Assembly (NCBI RefSeq): GCF_052857255.1 | Contig: NC_135505.1 | Span: forward strand, 45,214,520 to 45,278,519 | Origin: Amblyomma americanum | Taxonomy: Eukaryota; Arthropoda; Arachnida; Ixodida; Ixodidae | Reading direction: 5' to 3' | DNA length: 64,000 nt | In this document: piece by piece, positions 23,850 to 34,826 of the stretch | Numbering within the stretch: the first letter of the stretch is position 1 | Layout: every line of letters starts with the position of its first letter | Position numbers and translations under genes: made by a program | The notes under the pieces: model-generated | The model's database searches: none | What the model was told of the DNA's origin: nothing | What the model saw: the letters and a program-made list of their open reading frames with translations, nothing else

Positions 23850-24844
23850 TTTCTGCCTTACTTTAGAAACACCAATAGTTTTTCCATTTAGTACATTATC
23901 CAGAGCATTGTACGAACTTCGAATAGCAGCAAAAGATATTGAAATCATGTTTAAAAGCTAAATTTTCGCATACAAAGCGCTTTACACGAACTGGAGCCGT
24001 AGCATACACAAAGGACCTGAGGACGATACAAGTTCTGCACTCGCGGTCTCCTTCTACGGTGTTGAATCCATGCAGGCATTGTATTTTACTCGTAGAGTGG
24101 TTCTCTTAGTGGCTAATTTTTTTTTTATAATCAGTCGGGTGCAAATTGAGGGTATTTTTTCAGCCTAATTATGAATACAAATCGTTCTAATATGAAAAAA
24201 TTTCTAGTGTTCGAATTTCACCTTGTCATTAGCTGCAGCACAAGGCAATTTAGAGTAACAGTCCGTATTTCTGCTAGTCTTAAGACGCGGTATTTTTTTC
24301 TCAACATTTCTTTAACATCATGAATCTCGCAGGATCCACTCAAAAATTTTTCGCGAATTAAGATTTTTTCGTGAGATATTTAAAATCTTTCTTCCCGTAC
24401 GTCACACATCCCTTACTGGGTACTGCAGCGTCTGAGAAAGGCCGGCCTGCCTTTATTTGCAAAGTGCGAAAACATTCAAGGTCGCAGCCACCAATTGAAG
24501 CACCGAAGGTACTCGGATCAGGACGTCGTTATCATAAACGCGCTTAATATAGTGACTCCGATAAAATGTCGTGGTACCCATGCTTCGGCCCTTCAGTTCT
24601 ATATCGCGCCTTTGAGAGTCATCCTCGTATTCGTCCGCCTCATTAAAAAGAGGGTTTTAAAAGATGTTTGAGGCATAGTTGTGGGGAGACACCTCTCTAG
24701 AATAAGAACTATTTTAGCACCAATTACAAACATTGTCTAGAAAACTCATTTTCGTGGATAATTGGTGCTTCACCAAAATTTAGAAAAATCTGTGTGCTAG
24801 AACGTGGGCAGAAAAATGAAATTGAAAAATGGTTTTCAGGAAAC
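23850..24844. other. No recognised gene
   Basis: A+T-rich sequence with short ORFs only. I see no repeat family or RNA gene in it. Confidence 0.4.
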
Positions 24845-25028
24845 TAAGTGACGCAGCAACTACCTCACATATCTCGGTGGACACACGAACCACGGCGTAA
24901 GTGAAGGGATAAAGGAGAGAGTGAAAGAAGAAAGGAAGAAAGAATTGACCTTGTCAACGTCTCCGGATTAATTTCGTCCTTCTGGGGATCTTTGACGTGC
25001 ACTAACATCGCAGAGCTCACAGGCGAAA
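24845..25028 (-). mobile_element. 5'-truncated Ruka-type SINE
   Basis: Read on the minus strand, the sequence carries the SINE body (GATGTTAGTGCACGTCAAAG, then GATCCCCAG, then the TTCTTCCTTTCTTCTTTCAC segment and GTGTCCACCGAGATATGTGA). It lacks the tRNA-like head present in the copies at 9586 and 44213. It is well diverged, and no target duplication is obvious. Confidence 0.8.
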
Positions 25029-26798
25029 AGAAAAAAGGAAGCTCTCCACTACGTCATCTAATGCATAAATAATTCTTCTTGATTCATAAATAAATCCTTA
25101 CCGCACTAACGTGGGTACGGAAGCCACATGTTAAACGACTGTGAATTGCTTTCTTGAATCATTTTCCATTAGCACCAAAACTGAACTCAGTGGCAAAATA
25201 TGTTATTTTTTACATGCGCTAGTATATAATGTAGTTTTCTTCTTGATCATCGCTCCGCAGCAGTCCTCTGAACAATGAGCGGCGGCTAATGGCGTTGTCT
25301 AAATGAAAGAATTCAACTTTGGTCCCTTTATCGCCAGGCCAGAGCAAAAAGAACGTTACGACAGGGCGCAACAATCAGAGCCGGAACTAAAAAAATCTCC
25401 AGCATCGCCACTGCAATCCATGGCATTCTTTGAGCTTTGAGCTGCTTTCTTAGCTGGAATCTAGTTAATACGCCGTCCGCAACATCTACCAATTGCCCCA
25501 ATGCGTCTGCATAGGAATACTGTGCGCCCATTTGTGGTGTGGATCATTCCGTTCTCCGGTTGCAATAATTCAGAAGCTTCACTAACCTATGCCAATTCAC
25601 GCTGGAAGCCATTCTTCTCAAAGATAACACTGACACGTAATAGCGCAAAAAGAGAAACGTAGAGGCAAAGCTCTTTATATCCAACGAGCCCATCCAAAAA
25701 GGAAAGCCTTGAGTTCGTCAAAGCCTTAAAAGGGACAATGCAATAGCATCGACATTAGCGAACCAAAACACGAAGACAACCATTTGGTAACACCCAATGT
25801 AGAGACAATCTGACTTCACCGTCGCAGTAAATGTGGCGGCTGAAAAAGCTATCGACCGCTTCATATTTCAAGAGTCTTTCCAAAGACGAATGTTTAGAAA
25901 TTTAAACTGGGCTCTTAAAGAGGTTTCCAAAGCGCATTTCGCTCACATATCGAGCTGGCTGAAGTAGGGCGTAAATTTCAAACGTACACCAGAATTGTGT
26001 TACATAATCTAAGCTTTCTTCTAAAACCGACGTTTCCTAGACGTTTTTCTCTGGAAATATGCCAGAGGAATTGCTCGACTTCACAGTCTGAAAACGAACG
26101 GGGAACTGCTTAGGAGGAAGGACGTTTCTCGTATCAATCTTCCGAAGCGGAGCACGACGGATGACGACATCCGCCGTCGCAATTACACTTGAAGAGTCAC
26201 TGGGCATTATCAGACTGCAACAGAAGCTAGCAGCCGGATACTTCGCAGCCTCAAAAAAAAAGAAGTTATGAAAACCGTGAGTTCGCAGCTTGGTTCAGAG
26301 CTCAGCCTCTATAATTCGCTAGCGTCAGCTGCGTCAAAGTGAGGAGTATTGCATTTGGAAAAGATGCATATGATTGAACGAACCGCAGATAACTATTATA
26401 TTATATTAGTAAAGCAATCTGTGCCTCGTACTTGAACATAATATATCACTATCGGAAATGAACGAATCTAGAAAAAGACAGCGCAAAATCGAGTCCTGCA
26501 AGTGTCACCTTATTTAGGGGACACAATTATAACTGAAAGCTGTAAGCAGCGCTGTCATGCATGATATACACTCTATATGACTGAAATCTGCTGAACTTTC
26601 CAAGCAAGAAAAATGACAAGAATGCATAGACGAAGAAGCGCTGTCTTCTAATTGTATTTTTTAAGACCCTCACATACTCATAGTGAATCACAACGCGTGA
26701 TACAAAATTGCCATGGCGAAGACCGTGCAGCAGTTGAGGAATAACAACGAGAAAAGAGGGAATCTTTTATAGCGGGAGCTGCCGTCTTGTTCTACCAC

Positions 26799-26801
<3 letters not shown>
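25029..26801. other. No recognised gene
   Basis: The longest frame is 67 codons on the minus strand (25531-25328) and has no identifiable domain. No repeat motif was recognised. Confidence 0.4.

Positions 26802-26886
<85 letters not shown>
26802..26886. repeat. (AT)n microsatellite, left side of the direct-repeat element
   Basis: About 42 AT units end exactly where the first direct repeat begins (26885). A similar AT array begins exactly where the second repeat ends (27551). Confidence 0.97.
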
Positions 26887-26888
<2 letters not shown>

Positions 26889-27545
26889 TTGTTTTTTCTG
26901 CTGCTTTATAAGTAATTTTCTTTAAGCTATTTATTAATCCAAGTATTATTATCCCACTGATAAGCACAACACATAAAAAAAATAAAAAAAAATAACGTTC
27001 CCCTATGCACCTTGGTTTCGGTGACTGTTAGCTCCCTTCATAAATTTGTCAAACGGGCCCCTCATTTCATTTAACTTGTCTGCTAATAGCTTAACGAGGG
27101 TCTCGGTTCTGGCAGTCTTGATGCCATAGGTAGCATAAGAGGGCTCTCGCACAGTTTCCGCCCTCGCCGTTAGATGACGTTCTACGTCACACTTGCGGTA
27201 TTACAGGACGTGCTACGTCCGCCGCTATGGTCGAGGGTGGCGCTGGTGAACACTCTCAAGGCTCGCTTACACCCAGTAAACTTAAATACCCACGAGAGCA
27301 GCAGATTGGACAGCCGTCGCCGTAGCTCAGTTGGTAAGAGCACCGGACGCGATATTCGGAGGTCGTGGGTTCGGATCCCACCGGCGGCATGGTTGTTTTT
27401 TCTTCTGCTTTAAAGTAATTTTCTTTAAGCTATTTATTAATCCAAGTATTATTAACCCACTGATAAGCACAACACATAAAAAAAATAAAAAAAAAAATTA
27501 ACGTTCCCCTATGCACCTTGGTTTCGGTGACTGTTAGCTCCCTTC

Positions 27546-27551
<6 letters not shown>
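26885..27551 (+). mobile_element. 667-bp element: ~162-bp direct repeats around a tRNA-bearing core
   Basis: Copy 1 of the direct repeat (26885-27045, 161 bp) and copy 2 (27389-27551, 163 bp) both run from ATGGTTGTTTTTTC to CTTCATAAAT and differ by only a few bases and A-run lengths. The core (27046-27388) ends with a complete tRNA-like fold whose last base is the first base of copy 2. The layout resembles a miniature terminal-repeat retrotransposon or a tandem, tRNA-headed SINE with a 503-504 bp period. It is bounded on both sides by AT microsatellite. No coding frame is present, so it would depend on other elements. Confidence 0.75.
27316..27389 (+). tRNA. tRNA-like gene or SINE head, probably not a functional tRNA
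   Basis: A cloverleaf can be drawn over 74 nt. The acceptor stem is 7 bp with one G-U (27316-27322 with 27382-27388) and base A as discriminator. The D arm is GCTC/GAGC, the anticodon stem is CCGGA/TTCGG, and the T arm is GTGGG-TTCGGAT-CCCAC. Box A (TAGCTCAGTTGG) and box B (GGTTCGGATCC) are intact. The anticodon loop is CGCGATA, so position 33 is G instead of U. The nominal anticodon CGA would be serine, yet there is no long variable arm. It is therefore better read as a tRNA-derived pol III promoter head of a repeat than as a working tRNA. Confidence 0.7.

Positions 27552-27621
<70 letters not shown>
27552..27621. repeat. (AT)n microsatellite, right side of the direct-repeat element
   Basis: About 35 TA units follow directly after the second direct repeat. 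Confidence 0.97.
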
Positions 27622-27623
<2 letters not shown>

Positions 27624-29649
27624 TACTTCTTATTTGTCGAGCTCTACAATACAGTAACATATCTCTTATTTCAGATGCCTGTGTTTGCTTGTGTTACGTT
27701 TCTCTACGGTCATTTATGCAAGCACATTACCTCCCCTCTGCTTGCATTTCGTTGCCATTATACATTTTAATGAGTGCATAGCTACTCAAAGCACTCTTGT
27801 CATTGTGAACGACGGAAATCTTATATCTTAAAGAGTCAAATTTATGTATAATAATCACCATTTTTTCGTCCACTAATTTGCGCGAAATGAAATTTAGTTT
27901 GAATGACTTCATCAAATATCATATTTACCGCAATACCTTTTTGTAATAGCTACTCTCCAATATGCAGCTAGAAGCCCGAAGCCACGCCGTGGGAGAGAAA
28001 AAAGAGACTTTAGGTCTGAGAAAATTTTACTGCAATTTTAGGCCTTCTCCAGATTATCTGATAAGAATTATCGGAACTTCAAACATGACGTTTGGCGAGT
28101 TTCATCAGGATTCTGACTTAAACAAGTACGAAATTAGTGGATCTTTAGAGAAGAGGAGAAATTATCAGATCCGAGCCAGCTGCAGAGTCTGATTAGCGAA
28201 TTATTTTAACCAAGGTCTTTTTCTTGTTCAAATTATTCCTATAAATACAACGCTAATTGCTTCGAGCGCATGAGACGACAACAGAGAGCTAATGCAGCCA
28301 AATTCATCTAATGGATTCACTCCAATGCACTGTTTTCTGCAGAGGCAGTCGTGTGTTGTGAAATATTCAGAGGTGATTACGTCGATAATAATGCTGACTG
28401 TCGGCCCTCGCTAATCCACGTCATGTTTTTACAACTGTTGGATTTACTTCAAATGCTGAGTCCACGCTAGAGTTTCTCGCAATGGATCAGGTGTTGGGGG
28501 TGGGGTCTTTTGCAATAGACCACGACATCACACATGAGTGTGTGATGATTGCGTCTTTACTTCGGTAGGATTACAAAGAGTGGTTTTTGGCGCGGGGAAT
28601 GCGTTCGAATGAACTAAAGCATCCGGTCGTGCAGTACATTTTCTGAGAGCATACCGAAAGCGTTAATCCGTGACATACAACAGGATTTTGGCAAATGACT
28701 AGCGCTAACGCCGAGAGTTCAGAGCGACACCCTACGCCACGGCTGCATCCGGGGCGATCGTGCAACGCGACAGATGTGTCGCGCCCTTGAGAGTGACTTC
28801 TTATAACAGCGGTGGCTGCTCCTTTGCGTCAAGCAGTGTGCGGCACTAGCCAGACACGGCAAGATATATTCATGAAAGCTGTTCATATAGTAAGGCGCCG
28901 TATTCATTTAACCATATGTCCTAGCTCATAACGAAGAAGACAGCGCGAGATGTGTAAAACGGGCTCTGGTGATGGTGATAAGTACTTGCGTTTATTGCCG
29001 CTTTGCGCAGCTTATTGTAACTGCGCGAGGTACGGGAGAAAATAGTAACGGCAGGCTCGAGACAGGGGCTGCGTGCGAAGAACACCCACAGAAACCCGGG
29101 CGCTAGACGGCCACTACTACTGTCACGTGGAGGCCTGCAAATCTTACCTTTAACAGTTCGCTCTCTACAAAAAACGAGATATTGCTACGTTTTACCCCAG
29201 CGAACGCTCCACGGAATTCAGATTGTACCGTTTGGTCTAAGAGTGGCCTATATAGGCGACTGGAGGATCCCAAAAGGGCGCTCTCAAATTATAGTTTTTC
29301 AGTGAACTACTATCGCAGGGCTGCTCAGTTCGTTCTTCAACGGTATGGCAAAATAATAGGTTATTGTAATCCAGGTCGATGTGCGGAGTTTAGTAAGGCG
29401 AGTGCCGCTGCGCTATTAACACATTTCTCTGCAACGGGTGCTTTTTATATCCCATATTGTATAGCGATAGACCAAAGAGGATGTCTTAACGTCGTAAGCA
29501 TAACCTTCTTTCTTTACTTCATGCAGGAATACGCTGTTTTAAATGTTCGAGAGAGAAGTAATGAGCGTTTCGAAAGGACTAAGGATAAAGTATGCGCTCT
29601 TTAGCAGCAAAGTTGACTGCAGAGCCCACAAGAAACCTCAGTTAAGTGG
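27622..29649. other. No firm gene; one 140-codon frame
   Basis: The frame 29182-29604 (plus, 140 codons) is the longest here. It has no domain that I recognise, and a hydrophobic patch (SITFFLYFMQEYAVL) is the only feature. No repeat was identified. It may be chance or an old element remnant. Confidence 0.4.
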
Positions 29650-31780
29650 CATAGAACATGATTTATTACGGCAGTCCAAAATGTGCACGACCATGCTGAA
29701 TACCTCGACAATTTGAAAGCAAACGCATGTGCCTGTGCCACGTTTCAAGCCACGTTAGAAAATGTTGCTTCAGAAAATCTTAATGTCAAGTAAATAAACG
29801 AAAAGTTCACAAATTCTATTCCTGCTGCCGCACACTTGGCTATCGCTCAATCTTCAGGAATAGTACGATGGAAGCAAAAAGTGCGGTGGACACGAGATTG
29901 CAAAGAAGCAAAGAAAAAAAATAATGCTTGGCGTATTTCGCAGATACCCCACGCAGGACAACCTTATAAACTTTTAAACAGCCAGAGCTGAAGCGGGGTT
30001 CGTACGTCGCAATGACGGAAAAATATCTTCGTAGTATTTCATTTCTTCGATAAACAACCAAGTCTCAACGAAAAAAAGTGAGAGGCAGTACACATACTGG
30101 ATGTTCGCTACTGTCCGTTCACGGTTCCTCTTCTGAGAGCCCCTGGTGTACAAACAAATATAAGAGACCAAGCAGATGTATTAGGTTAACATTTTTCCAC
30201 TGTATCTAGTTGCTCTCACTATAAAGAATCACTTCCAAAATATAAAAACGCAGCCCAAAACGAGACTGCCGACAACAGGCTGTTCTCATGAAGCATATAA
30301 TAGCCCGTTTACACTACAAGAAATTAACAGCGTACTATCTTCCGATAAACAGACTGCGCCAGGACCTTATGATATTCATTACGAAATGCTCGGAAATCAG
30401 TGCGAATCCGCTGTGTACTCGCTTCTGAATTTTTTTTACAAATAATGGGTATCAGGAGAGATACCAGAGGCTTCGAAAAAATCCATTATTGTAGCACTGC
30501 TTAAAACGGGAAAGGTACCTACCTCCCCTGGCAATTACAGGCCTATAATTCTATCAAGCATACTTGCAAAATGTTTTGAAAGCATCCTTAAGATTCGAAT
30601 AATGTTTCTGTTACAAGCACATGACCATCTTGACATCCTTCAGTGTGGGATTAAAAGGAATGTTCTACAACCGATTATTTTGTCCGTCTAGAGAACACAG
30701 TCCGGGAAGTATTCATACACAGGCAACACAGTCTTGCGGTCTTTTTAGACTTATAAAAAGCCCAAGACACCACATGGAGGTTAGGCACACTACGGGACCT
30801 TGGACACTTCGGCATCCGCGGTACGATGCTGAAATGCTTGAGTTACTTTTTTATCCAACATCCGCGGTACGATGCTGAAATGCTTGAGTGACATTTTTAT
30901 CCAACCATTCAAGTACGGCTGGGTGCCACACTTTCCAAGAACTTCATTTAAGACAGCGGTGTCCCTCAGGGGTGCATTTTAAGCGCCACACTTTTTTAGT
31001 AAAAATGAATTCCTTAGCAAAAATAATTCCAATGTCCATTATGTATTCAGTCTATGTCGACGATCTCCAGATTGCTTGCACATCCTCTAGCGTTACACTG
31101 TGTGAGAGGCAAATACAGCTTACAGTAAATTAACAACATGGGCAGACAAAAATGGTTTCAAGTTTTCTACGCGAAAGTCAGTAGCTGTTCTGTTCTCGCT
31201 TAGAAGAGCACTGCACACTGAGCTCTCCCTGTATCTAACTGAAGTCGCACTACCAGTCAAAGATGAGCACAGACTTCTAGGAATGGCTTCTGACAAAAAG
31301 CACGCATTCCTACCACTCATAAGCACCATAAAAAAAAGATTCTCGATGTCTGAATATAATAAAAGTACTCTCACAAAACTACTGGCATTCCAATAGGACT
31401 TGTATTTTACAAATTCATCTCTCTGTAGTACGCTCTACATTAGATATGGGTGCATAGTATGTGGATCAGCAAAGAAATTGTACCTTAAAGGGCTGGGTCT
31501 AGTATATAATTTAGGTTTGTGTCTTTCCACCGATGCATACAGGACGCCACCCATAAATAGTATTTACGTGGAGACAAACGATCCATCACTAAGTGCCAGA
31601 AGAACCATGGTCACAAGCTCGTACATTTTAAACCTTTTCTGTTTTCCTACAAAAACTGCGCAGAAGGCATGAAGTAGTCGTGAAGCCCGGGTGAAAAATG
31701 AAATATTACAACAGATTATACTAAAAAGTAGCTTGTACCGAACGTTCATTGAGACTAAGGACCAGTAAGTTTTTACTCAA
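29650..31780 (+). mobile_element. LINE ORF2 remnant (Jockey-like), decayed
   Basis: In fluctuating frames the strand gives the pre-RT linker (basic RDCKEAKKKNNAWR near 29895-29935) and the early RT blocks (SDKQTAPGPYDIHYEML near 30340-30390; PGNYRPIILSSILAKCFE near 30530-30580). Later come an SGVPQGC-like block near 30955-30980 and the catalytic YVDDLQIACTSS (31050-31088). A thumb-like part (ALPVKDEHRLLGMASDKK) follows near 31250-31300. More than five stops or shifts are present. A 46-bp segment is duplicated in tandem at 30813-30904. The endonuclease is not identifiable, so the copy is probably 5' truncated. Confidence 0.75.
30813..30904. repeat. 46-bp tandem duplication within the LINE
   Basis: The unit CATCCGCGGTACGATGCTGA... 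occurs at 30813-30858 and 30859-30904 with two differences. 46 is not a multiple of three, so the duplication also shifts the RT frame. Confidence 0.9.
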
Positions 31781-31859
31781 TTCATAATGTTCGCCGAACA
31801 AGCGTCTTACCATACTAAGGAAGGAAAGAGAAGCATATTACCATAATCTATTTTCTCCT

Positions 31860-33441
31860 AGTATGAACCGTTCAGATATAATATTGAAAAACCTTGACTC
31901 CGTGATCAGTCGAGACCATAAAAAAAGCGGAATTTAAACAATTTCTCATGCGGGCGAAACATTTCCTGCAGCTAGGCTGACAAAACTGTTCAATAACTTT
32001 TATATAAATCAATTCCCAGCTGTGCCGGAAACAGATCATTCGAATGATCCGCTAGTATTGACGAAAGCAAATAGTCTTTTTTTTTATTCCCGGCTGACGA
32101 ACTCGAAATAGAGACCAGTCTTTTAAACTTGAACAGTAGTGCTTGCGACGCAGAAAACCTACAGTTTTAACCAATACAGTATGTAGCTGACCTTACAGCA
32201 TCTCCTTTGAAATATATATTTAACTTGGCTTTATCAATGGAAATATTTCCAGAAATGATGACGTCGCTAAAGTGGCAATAATATTGCAAGGTTGAGATAA
32301 AAATGTATTAAAAAACTTCATGTTCATTTCAATCCTCCAAGCCTTTTCTAAGCCGCTTGAAAAACTTATACACAGTAGACAGACAAATTTTTTTGATGAA
32401 ATATTTTTTACTAAATAGTTTAGAGCGCGATTTCTGGAGAAATTGTTCAACTGAAACAGCGTTATTAATACAAAAAGAATTATTTCTTAACAGTTTTTCA
32501 AAGAATCCGTAAACAATAGGAATTTACATAAATCTATCGAAAGCATTTGATACCCTCTGCCACACTATGTTAATTAACAAACTTTTTGTTGCGATGTACG
32601 GGGCGTTGCACACGATCTATTCAAACCTTAATTAAGCCATCGCAAGTACGATGTTGCGCTGGGTAAATATTCCTCGGAGTTTAAGCACATCACTCCACGA
32701 GTACCGCAGGGAAGCATTTTGGGACCCCTAGTGTTCTGTCTGTGTGTTACTGATCTCCAAGATATCTGCGATCTCCTGGTCACCCTCACATGTTAAGCAG
32801 ACGATACTACACTCCTCAAGACACGCAAAAACACAAAAGAGGTTGAAAAGGTCGCTCGAAAAATACCTATTGATGTTTTGGACTGAACGAATAAAAATCA
32901 TTTTGTTTTAAACACTGCAAAAACAAAGTGGTTCTATTCCGGCCCAAGAATAAAACGGTTGATTTGCCAAAAATAGATCATGGTTCCATTTTTGCTGATG
33001 TTGCTGGATGCATAAAAACAATTGGATTTCATTTCTCTACAAAATTGAGTAGAGATTTACATGAAGATGTAATGCACAAAAAATATGTTAGATCATTCGC
33101 CTACTTGACAAAAACAGACTCGCGATGCCACAACTAGAGCTGCTGATTTATAAATCCCTAATTTTACCAAGTTAAGCTATGCATAATTGGCTTGGGGAAC
33201 TACAACCAAAACGAATGGAAACAGGCTGCTAATTTTGCAGATAAGCCTGTTGAGAATAATTGCAAAATGTACCTTTTGTCTTTCCCTCTGCTGAGTTATT
33301 TCACCATGATAGCGTAATTCAATTGAATACTTTATACAAATATTGCTTTGATGACTCGCACCGTACTGCGAGGAAAGCAAATAACCCCTTGTTTGCTGGT
33401 CTATCCAAATGTGCGCTAAACAAAACGTTTTACAATACCCG
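31860..33441 (+). mobile_element. LINE (Jockey/CR1-like), 5' part, split by LTR element
   Basis: RT blocks occur in order across several frames. VADLTASPLKYIFNLALSMEIFP lies near 32175-32250 and STETALLIQKELFLNSF near 32450-32500. IGIYINLSKAFDTLCH (32515-32565) contains the motif-A aspartate. VPQGSILGPLVF lies near 32705-32740 and ADDTTLL near 32798-32820. Post-RT sequence continues to 33441, where the Ty3/Gypsy element begins. The same reading continues at 39912 after that element. Several stops make it a pseudogene. It belongs to the same LINE type as the minus-strand copy at 8768-10420. Confidence 0.8.
33438..33441. repeat. Target-site duplication (CCCG) of the Ty3/Gypsy element, left
   Basis: CCCG directly precedes the 5' LTR and recurs at 39908-39911 directly after the 3' LTR. 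It becomes ACCCG if the LTR is taken to end one base earlier. Confidence 0.85.
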
Positions 33442-34010
33442 TGTTACGTTTCGCCTACGACGCGCGGTATAGCCGGCGCGGATGCAACGGACGCCGGGGC
33501 TTCGTTCAAAGTGGCGGTCATTTTGGGCCCATTCAGTGCTGCCGTAACGCCTCCCGCCAAGCGCGTCCAGGCAGGTTTCAATGCCACGTGTCGGCGTGTG
33601 TGTGTGTGTGCATGTTGGTGCCCACGCTTGTCAAAGCGCGGCAGCCGGGGAGAGGAGCTCCCCAACTGGGAGGCGAGGAGGTCTGACCGGCGCCGGCCCG
33701 GCGGACGCGTCACTTCACGTCTCAACATGTCCGTGCGTCGCCGTCTCGTGCGACTCATCCCAAGTCGTTCCTTCTTGCCCTCGACACCGAGGGTATAAAA
33801 GCCGCTGCCCCGGACGCCAAAAAGAGACTTCGATTTCTTCCTGCGAGTAACGTGGTCGCCCTGACCGGCTGCTCTTTTGGCGATGCCAGAATAAACAAGT
33901 TGTTCTGTTGCCAGTCGACTCATCCTTTGCCGGGACCTTCGGATGTTTCCAGCTGTGCCCCAGGCCGCCAGACCAACGCTACCCTTGGGGCTTGCAACCC
34001 ATTTGCAACA
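33442..34010 (+). repeat. 5' LTR (569 bp)
   Basis: It begins TGTTACGTTTCGCC and ends CATTTGCAACA (TG...CA). It contains a TATA box (TATAAAA, 33794-33800) and a polyadenylation signal (AATAAA, 33890-33895), so U3, R and U5 are complete. A short TG-dinucleotide run lies near 33597-33610. It differs from the 3' LTR at six substitutions with no length change. Confidence 0.97.
33794..33800 (+). promoter_or_regulatory. TATA box of 5' LTR promoter
   Basis: TATAAAA is preceded by a GC-rich U3 and followed about 90 bases later by AATAAA. This is the normal spacing for an RNA polymerase II LTR promoter. The same box occurs in the 3' LTR at 39691-39697. Confidence 0.8.
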
Positions 34011-34325
34011 ACTGGTTGCCAGCGGTGAGATCCCGACAACGGAGGCCAGCAGCGAAGATATGCGGTCAACTGTATGCTAAGCAGCACAACGACCATCCGG
34101 GAGCAGTGCAACGAGCCCTGTGTGATGACTGGTTGCCTGCAGCGGAACGACTGCGCTGAATTCTTGGCTGCGAGGTTTGGTGAGTGCGGGACTTTCTTCT
34201 TCTGAGTTTTGCCAGGCTTTTGTTAGTGTCAGAAACAGAGCTGGTAATTGTGGTTGTCGTTGCTGCCGGGTTAGTTTGCGGCAAGACAATAGTAGGCAGT
34301 AGAGAAAGCAGCATTCGGAGCAGCC
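34011..34325 (+). other. Leader with probable primer-binding site
   Basis: The stretch after the 5' LTR starts AC then TGGTTGCCAGCGGTGAG (34013-34029). TGG two bases after an LTR is the expected start of a primer-binding site, complementary to a tRNA ending in CCA. I cannot name the tRNA. The rest of the leader has no frame of note before gag begins at 34326. Confidence 0.6.
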
Positions 34326-34826
34326 ATGGATTTGAAGTCGTTGCGCAAACCGAAATTGCTGGAGCTTGCAAGAGAGTTGGGTCCGGATGTCTCAGACAAA
34401 CTCAGAAAACCAGAACTGCTAAGGGCTATTCTTGAGTTGGAGGCTGAGGATGACGAGCTGTCGGAATGCCTTGAGACCATTGAGGAGAGGGAGCAAAAAG
34501 AGAAAGACGAGCGCGAACGTAAAGAGCAAAAAGACGAGCGCGAATGTAAAGAGCAAAAAGAGAAAGACGAGCGCGAACGTAAAGAGCAAAAAGAGAAAGA
34601 CGAGCGCGAACGTAAAGAACAAAAAGATAAAGAAGAGCACGATCGTCAACACGCATTGGAAATGAAGCGTCTCGAGGTAGAGATGGAACGCGCTCGTAAT
34701 GGAAGTCAGGCACACGGTGCAGGAGAACGAGTATCTTTCAAAATGACTGACCTGATGCGGCCGTTTAAGCTTGGAGAGGACATTGGTTTGTTCCTGGTTA
34801 ACTTTGAGCGAACGTGCGAGAAGTAG
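34326..34826 (+). pseudogene. gag: gag, N-terminal part (ends at premature TAG)
   Basis: The predicted start is the Met at 34326, in a leader with no better candidate. Residues 1-40 (LRKPKLLELARELGPDVSDKL...) resemble a SAP-like helix pair. Residues about 55-105 are an almost purely charged segment built from units of roughly 33 bp (EQKEKDERERK). The frame then enters the capsid-like region (FKLGEDIGLFLVNFERTCEK) and stops at TAG 34824-34826. The same frame stays open immediately downstream to 35939, so the stop is a point lesion and not the natural end. Gag assembles the particle that holds the element's RNA in the cytoplasm. Confidence 0.85.

Noticed and set aside
27316..27389. Functional serine tRNA (CGA)
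   Set aside because: Position 33 is G, the long variable arm of serine tRNAs is missing, and it is fused to a repeat element. A SINE-type head is more likely.
29182..29604. 140-codon frame as a gene
   Set aside because: No start context, domain or repeat match to support it.
33444..33923. 159-codon minus-strand frame in the LTR, repeated at 39341-39820
   Set aside because: It lies in both LTRs, is antisense to the promoter and shows no domain. It is a shadow of a GC-rich repeat.
34427..34715. Minus-strand frames opposite the charged gag repeat
   Set aside because: They are antisense shadows of the 33-bp repeat.
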